Part shown: positions 57,598 through 64,000 of the stretch, piece by piece
Position numbering within the stretch: the stretch's first letter is position 1
How the letters are laid out: each line of letters opens with the position of its first letter
NCBI RefSeq assembly: GCF_024713975.1
Contig: NC_091095.1
Location: forward strand, 3,260,001 to 3,324,000
Direction: 5' to 3'
Length of the DNA stretch: 64,000 nucleotides
DNA from: Paralichthys olivaceus
Taxonomy: Eukaryota; Chordata; Actinopteri; Pleuronectiformes; Paralichthyidae
Made by a program: the position numbers and the translations under genes
Notes under the pieces: model-generated
Database searches by the model: none
Told to the model about the DNA's origin: nothing
What the model saw: only the letters and a program-made list of their open reading frames with translations

Positions 57598-60177
57598 ATC
57601 TTCAGATGGTCTGATGTCCTATTGCACTTTTCTATTTTGATTTCAAACTGGTCGTCCCGGTTCGAATATGAATGATTTTATATGGAACACAATGCGAATT
57701 AGATGTTATATTGTTTTAGCTGGTGTAGTCTGTATTACATAATGATCGGCCCAGCAGTAGATCCACTGTCAGCGCTCTGCACTGACCTCTCCAATGGAAA
57801 ATCCATTTTCTCACTAAACAAAGAATTCAATTTATTTCTCTAACGTAGGAATGATAACGAACACGTCGCTGTTTATCCCCAGATTCTTTTTTTCTCCCCC
57901 CTCTCAAGTGTTCAGGCCACGATTCCGTAACGGAGAAATCCGTCCTAATTCAAGAGAAAACAGTCTGTAGCTCCCACTTCTGTTCCCCCTCTGAAAGCAC
58001 CAGGTTCACCGGAAAGGCCTTCGCAAATAAACACCGCAACGAAAACAATTAATGGTGCTGTGGGAAAAGCAATTTAATTTCCTCTCGGATGAAGCGCTGA
58101 GAAACTGGACACCTACTTAATCGCCCCGCCTCATGCCTCAGGTCCAGCACGGCTGCTTTAGCAGAAGAGAGTTTTTGCAGCGGAACTGACATTTTCCCCC
58201 AATTTGGACCCAACGAAGCGTAAAGTCCAGAGCCGATGGTTCTGGTCTAATGTATGGGACATGGCTTCACTCCAGCCTGTGTGTGATAACCTCCGCCCCC
58301 TCCGCTCTCTGTCATCATACGGGATTGTTTTTTGCGATACAAGCGCTTAGCGTAGATGAGCACCATGATTATATCAGCACATTATGTCACATCCTGTGCG
58401 TTGGGAAATTAACTGGAGCACTCGAAGGTTGTTTTTTTTCTTGATCGGCGCCACAACATCTGTTTTTCTCTTTGGCTTTTCTAAAACCAGTAAATGTGTT
58501 AGAGGTGATTTTCTTTCAGTCTCTGATTCCAGTAGATATTCTGAGACACAACATGAACACTTTTCAAGCCAATGTTTGCTGCGCTCTTGTATTTGAATGC
58601 ATCATGTTGCACGATCATCGTCATGTCAGAAACTCAGAGAAAGAATCTTCACCAGCCTATAGCTCATTTATCAACATTTTATATTTGCACAGATCTACAA
58701 ATCTCAAATGTGCCCCGTGGCATTTTAAAATCCGAACAGTGACCTCTGCCTCTAAGATCTTTTAATCAGATGGGAAAAAAGTCTGAACCCGATTCTCCTG
58801 ACATCCTCTGGAGGTCACGTCTGAAAAAGAAACGCCTGAAATTTGAATTTAAACTTGATCAAAGTGCGCTTCCACTGCGTCGACCTGAACTTTGAAGCCA
58901 TCAGAACTCATAATTACAAATGGCAAAACAAAACCATTTACGTCCGTCAACTTCCTAATTCCCCAACTCCTGACAGACGTGGATCTCCTGTTCACTGAGA
59001 AGGAGTGGGTTTAAAAATACCTGTGACAATCGGACTAATTTAACAACTAAATAAAAAGCAATCACATGAAATTTCCACACAAAACCACCATTGTGTGTTT
59101 TTCTGCAGACACCCAACATCTGCGGTGCACAACAGTGGGAGCAACTTAATAAACTGTCATTATATAAAGTTTTTCTAGTCTAGTCAAAGCATTTTACACT
59201 TGAAACCACATTCTCACACACTCTCGCCCAGGGACACTTCACCATTCAGACTGGAGGAACTCGATCGACCTCCTGATTACTTTTACCACCCGTTAACCAA
59301 CAGGAGCTAATCGGTGACACGTTACCTTCATAGCGTGTCCGCCAAACACGGAGCATCAGACGATCTCAAGATGTAGGATTCTCGGAATAGATCTAGAGAT
59401 GAAAACAATCGGGCCTTGTTCTTTTGTTTACCGCAAAACCCCTGCTTCCGACCTGCTGACATCGCAGTGAGAAACGTTCTCCTCTTGTTGTGCAGCTCAC
59501 AGCTCATTTCGTTGAGTGGGAAGTGACAAAGATTTCAGGAGAACCGTCTGAAATCTCCGTAATCTGAGTCAAAACAAAACTGAGATTAGCTCGGAGTCGG
59601 AACTCGCTGGTAAAGATGAAACCTGATTGAAATCTTGATTACTATAACTGAGGTGGCTTCTGTATGATGAGAAGAAGTTGAGGGAAAAGTAACAACGGTT
59701 TTAAAGATAAGGGCGATGTTACGATACTTTCACGCACACACTCACTTTTTCTTTCCCTCTCTCTTTTGCACCGACCAGTGTTGCCAGATGTGTGATAATT
59801 ATTGTATGTGTACGATAATCGTTCCCTCTGTACGAATAATAATTCATGATGTACGATAATTTGATCATTTTGCGACACTCAGTTGTAATCTGGATAATAA
59901 AATAAGGATCACGTCTGTGTTTACACATCTTTTCTCACGTGACGACTTTTCAGCCAATCATGCTTGTGATGATGAACGGAACCGTCACGTCATGACTCTG
60001 TCTGATGTTTCAAAATAAGAGCCTTGTGCCTTTCTCCTGTGTCGCTTCGGAATATCGACACGCAGACACACACTGACTCAGCCGACTTCGACTTTTTTAC
60101 TTTTATTGTATGATACGACCCAAAATGAACGCTGTAAGCAGACTACTTGAATATTATAACCAAATTATTTAAAGGTA

Positions 60178-60476
60178 CAGTGTGTAGAATTTAGTGACAT
60201 CTAGTGTTGAAGTGTCATGTTGCAGCTGAATACACCTCAACTCACCCTCTCCTTCCAAAACATGAAAAAGAACCTGTGGCAGCTTCAGCTGGAACTCAAA
60301 AGCTTTTAGTTTGTTCAGTCTGGACTAATGTAAACAAGATGGCGGCCTCCGTAGAGAGGGTCCCCTCCATGTAAATATAAAGTATTTGAATATAAAGGGT
60401 CTTTTCTGGGGTAAAGAAAACTACAATTCATATAATTTAGATGAAACGAACTAGTGAAAACATCATGAGGATTATT
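60178..60476 (-). mobile_element. MITE-like element, copy C (inverted, one end lost)
   Basis: It begins CAGTGTGTAGAATTTAGTG and is the reverse complement of copy B, through the block containing GGCGGCCTCCGTAGAGAGGG to CATCATGAGGATTATT. The match then stops, so the second terminal repeat is missing. Confidence 0.7.
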
Positions 60477-61424
60477 ATATTATATCCACACAAACGTCAT
60501 TATATCCGGTTTCCACTGAATTTCTGGAGTAACGTCAGGCCAAGACTCCCGTGAAGCAGTCGCAATATTTTCTTCCCTGGAAAACAACGATTCTGCCGAA
60601 TGCCACATTGAGATGAGAGAAAGAAATGACGATAGTGTGGTAGAACCATGATGGTTGTGCTCACATTTTTTAAAATGAGTGAAGAGTTTAGGGGCAAATT
60701 TTTCTGTCAACTGAAACCAGAGGAGCTCCGTCAACGAGACAGTTTCAGTTGACTCCAGCTGCACAGCATCTGTTATGGATTTAAATATCAAATCACAGTA
60801 TCAGAAACAATCAGAGCGTCCGTCACGTCCCATGAGAACGTCACCGTCGAGGTTCAGGGGATTCTGAAGAACTCTCAGTTCAACAAAACTGTTTACTTAC
60901 ACGTACTCTGCATATTTTGTGTCGATAATTGCTTTTAACTTGTGTGGATATTTATTGTGACATTTGGTGACAATCACTCGTGTTTTCACGCTGTTGCTCG
61001 GCCATGACGTCCACAGATTAAGCGCCGAGCTTCTGTCGGGGTCGTAAACAAAGCACCCGGACGCCGACTGGTGCCGGTTTATTTGAACAGTGCTGCAGCC
61101 ACTGCTGTTAAACACACACATTCAGTCAAAGGGACGGTCCCTTCCTGAACTGTGGCGTCCAGGAAACAAGAAGTAAAACCAAAACAAACTGAACCAGCAT
61201 TGTTTGAAGTCTGTAGGTGATACGCCCTCACTGCACTTCATGTTCAGGAGACAACTACACAACTCTGCTGCTGACACAAGAGTACAAACCAACAAAAACG
61301 TTTCTGAGCAGAGTCTTGTCTGATGCTTGTATGACAAAACGTTTTTTCAAAATAAGAGAAATTACGATCTTTCACGTCGATCTTGCTCTCATAACTTACC
61401 AGACTGTAGATAAAGATGCACGAC

Positions 61425-61588
61425 ATGACTGCCTCCCCAAATTGAAGCCCTGGTGTCTGGCTGCAGTACAGGTCATGTACCCTGCCTCCTCCATGTTAGC
61501 AGGTGGGACATGGGCCAAACTAAAAAGTACTAAAGGTTTTTCATAGATGTTTTTTGTTTATTTTCGATATTTCTTATCACACTGATGA
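61425..61588 (+). repeat. Interspersed repeat with CTCF-like motif, copy 4
   Basis: It contains GCCCTGGTGTCTGGCTGCAG, ACAGGTCATGTACCCTGCC, TCCTCCATGTTAGCAGG and CTTATCACACTGATGA. Its CTCF core is damaged (the C-run is shortened). Confidence 0.65.
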
Positions 61589-62983
61589 TCCTGGATCTGC
61601 GGCTTTAACTGCATCCAAACAAAAATTGAACGAGTTCTTATTGGGTCAAGAAGATACGTTTGGTGGAACCTGCGTAATCTTGCTGAATCTACAAACAGAC
61701 TTTGTTTCAAACATAACCTCCTTTTGCGGAGATAATTAAAATAAGAAAATGTAAAACTTTAGAATAAAACTCTCACCTCCCCTCTCAGTGTTCAGGAGAA
61801 TATTCAGCCATTGCAGGAAACATTCAAGGGTTTTCAAGGACTCTGATTTAAAACAACATCAACTACAGAATCAAATTAAAACACCTCTGTACCGACGGAA
61901 TAAAAACTCAGATTAAAAAAGGCCAATTTCAATAAGTGCTGCACGTCTTTATTTGACGGGCACCGACTCGGCTGCAAGGCTTTAATACCGTGGTACTGAG
62001 ATGACTAACAAACTGATCTCTTTATTAGCTGCTGACTGGAAACCACAGCTCAAAGTTTCCCTCAGGCAAACTGGAGCAGATTAATGTGCTTTGGAACAAG
62101 GGATGTGTGTTTATTTATTTGTTGCAAATGTTAAACTGTGTGAAATTATAATTTTCCAGGACTCTTTCTTTCTTTTCGTGGAGTTCATCACCAGCAGATT
62201 ATTTTCTTTCCATGTTCTGTTCTGGTTTTGCACACTGAGCATAGATCAAGTGAAACAAGTTCCTCAGAGTTACTCATCGATGTTTTAAACTGTGTGAAAC
62301 TGAAACCACGAAAGTTCACTTAAATAATATTATACCAATAACTTTATGGTTTTATTGTACCACATGATAAATATGATTATGCAGTTTTTAATTCATTCTC
62401 CTACATGATTATTTACATTGGATTGATCTTTTAAACAGCTGTTTAACTAATCTAAAGCTGCTATTTAACAGTAAATCATATAAAGAATGAGAAGCGACGT
62501 CGTGAATAAGTCAGAAGATGATCCAATGGACAGTTCAAAATGTAAAGGTCTCCATTCTATTGTAAAATGGACACAACCTAAATATGTGATAATGTTTGAC
62601 TTCAATCAATAAGACTTGAGATGTGATTTACAGATTATTCAGATAAACCAATCATTCTAAATCTTACGGTATAAATCATGTCCACATGACGTCCTCATGA
62701 AATGTCTCCATTAGAATGTAAACAAATAGAATAAACTGTTTGGTGTGTATGCAGCTCGTGGAGGACGGTGAACAAAGCACAGGACAAGTTTGTCACAGGA
62801 GACCAGGCGTTGCTTCATGGTTATCGTATGTGGATCAAGGTTTAGGAAATCTTTTGTTTGCTTAACGCAGAAATACGTCTTTGTGTCTTGACTGACAGGA
62901 AACACGACGGACATTAGTTTTATTAACTCCTTTCTTTGAACATTTTACCATCAGCCTTTTCCATTCTCACATTCTCCCTTGGA

Positions 62984-62998
62984 CACTAGGGGGCATAG
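62984..62998 (+). promoter_or_regulatory. CTCF-like motif upstream of the right-edge promoter
   Basis: CACTAGGGGGCATAG matches most of the CTCF core, about 0.9 kb upstream of the CCAAT/TATA pair at 63.85-63.90 kb. Confidence 0.35.
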
Positions 62999-63851
62999 TC
63001 CCAGGAAATGTCCAGAGCCACTGACTTGGACATTTGTGTCCTCACATACTGTGCAGCCCTTCAGGAACAAAAGTGTTTCGGAGTCTTTGCTTTGAAATAA
63101 TAATTGAATAAAAGTTATTTGTAACAATGTGCTTCATGGATATGTTTTCTGTTGGAGAACATTTTCTTCAGAACTGAGAAATGAAGGACCTGGTGAAAAA
63201 CTAGCTTCGTCGTATGAAAGTTTGATCCGAACAGAAAAATAAGAAGTTTTTTTATCGCGTCATCATCAGAATGTGATTCCTCCGACCTTGTAAAGTTCAC
63301 TCAATATAAATGTTACGTAAAAAAAACATTAAAAAAATCAAAATACAGCAGCAGTGAAAATGTCAGACTTGTTTTCTGTCCTTGAGGCCATCGACTGATA
63401 TTGTGACATTGAAAACTGAAGAGCGAGTTTAGATTCGATTGAGTTTTTCGTGTCCAAACAACTTCCGGCTCCTTCTGACGCCCACGTGTCGTCAGAACAG
63501 CATCAGCGGCCATGAGCTCAAATCCCACAACAACTGTGTTAATGTTTCCCTGAAGCAAACTTGTGGTTGTGTAGCGCGTGTTGAATCAAACAGTTGCACA
63601 GCAAACTAGTAAAAAAGAAAAAAGACAAAAATAAATAAGAATAAAGCAAAAGGAACTGACCTTTTTCATTTAAATTCATTTAGAAAATCAAAAACAAGAT
63701 GTGAATGAGTCCTGGTGCTGTTTACACTCTGGTCCTGGATCTGTTGCTTAATTGCTTGATGCTTAATTGAAAGTTCAAATCAAAGGAAGGCTCACATCTG
63801 AAATCCCGCCCTTCCTCTGCGCGGCCCCTCGGCTGCACACACTCCAGTTTT

Positions 63852-63901
63852 ATTGGCTTGAAGCCGCTGGCCCAGAGCCCAGAGGGCGGTTCTGTATAAA
63901 A
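63852..63901 (+). promoter_or_regulatory. Inverted CCAAT plus TATA: candidate promoter of a gene beyond the right edge
   Basis: ATTGG at 63852-63856 and TATAAAA at 63895-63901 lie 43 nt apart, almost the 47 nt seen in the rgs16-type promoter. No start codon with a recognisable RGS N-terminus appears before 64000, so the last ~75 bases would be 5' UTR. Calling it an RGS gene is inference from the tandem cluster. Confidence 0.5.
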
Positions 63902-64000
63902 CTCCTCATGTGCTCGAAGCCGGAGTCAGAAAGAAAAAGCGACTGAGACTCACAAGTGTGAAAACAAGACAACGAATTTCTATCTAAAAGTGCTGCAACT

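Larger units (their letters stand above)
50494..63850. other. Gene-free interval downstream of the rgs16-type gene
   Basis: I see repeats, AT and GGA microsatellites and two CTCF-like motifs, but no exon on either strand that I can support. CACTGACATCTAGTGGTT-type fragments at about 52860 and 53190 resemble ends of fish repeats. Confidence 0.5.

Noticed and set aside
1..64000. Bacterial-type systems, CRISPR arrays, retroviral or other autonomous transposon genes
   Set aside because: No direct-repeat/spacer pattern, no reverse transcriptase, transposase or integrase motif, and no operon-like gene packing was seen on either strand.

Overview
The window looks like nuclear DNA from a bony fish, most likely a percomorph teleost. 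It has small exons with GT-AG introns, CA/TG and AT microsatellites, no long uninterrupted ORFs, and several repeat families I recognise from percomorph genomes (for example one starting GGGATAGTTCACCCAAAAAT). No bacterial, plasmid, phage or CRISPR features are visible. I rebuilt three protein-coding genes from splice sites, reading frame and family similarity. All three lie on the + strand.

Region 1 (1-12.2 kb): a five-exon SLC19-family vitamin transporter (4624-12075, 476 aa), closest by eye to SLC19A3 (thiamine transporter 2). It has an unusual Cys/Gly-rich N-terminus and has lost two residues that I recall as thiamine contacts in human SLC19A3. Upstream is a 429-bp interspersed element flanked by an 11-bp target-site duplication. 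Region 2 (12.2-30.6 kb): 18 kb with no recognisable gene, holding MITE-like elements, copies of a repeat that carries a CTCF-like motif, and microsatellites.

Region 3 (30.6-50.5 kb): two R4-subfamily regulators of G-protein signalling in tandem. The first is rgs8 (30613-36332, 174 aa). The second is an RGS16/RGS5-type gene (48745-49879, 188 aa), most likely rgs16 because RGS8 and RGS16 are neighbours in other vertebrates. They share identical 62-nt and 167-nt exons and the same intron phases. Region 4 (50.5-64 kb): no recognisable gene until the right edge, where an inverted CCAAT box and a TATA box (63852 and 63895) have almost the same spacing as in the rgs16-type promoter. This suggests another transcription unit, possibly a further RGS gene, starting at about 63.93 kb with its coding sequence outside the window.

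The RGS proteins speed up GTP hydrolysis on Gi/Gq alpha subunits and so shorten GPCR signals. The transporter has no obvious functional link to them, so this looks like plain chromosomal neighbourhood. I found no convincing new multi-gene system. The items most worth checking are the altered binding-site residues of the SLC19 paralogue, the substitutions in the RGS16-type protein, the repeat family carrying CTCF-like motifs, and the shared promoter layout.
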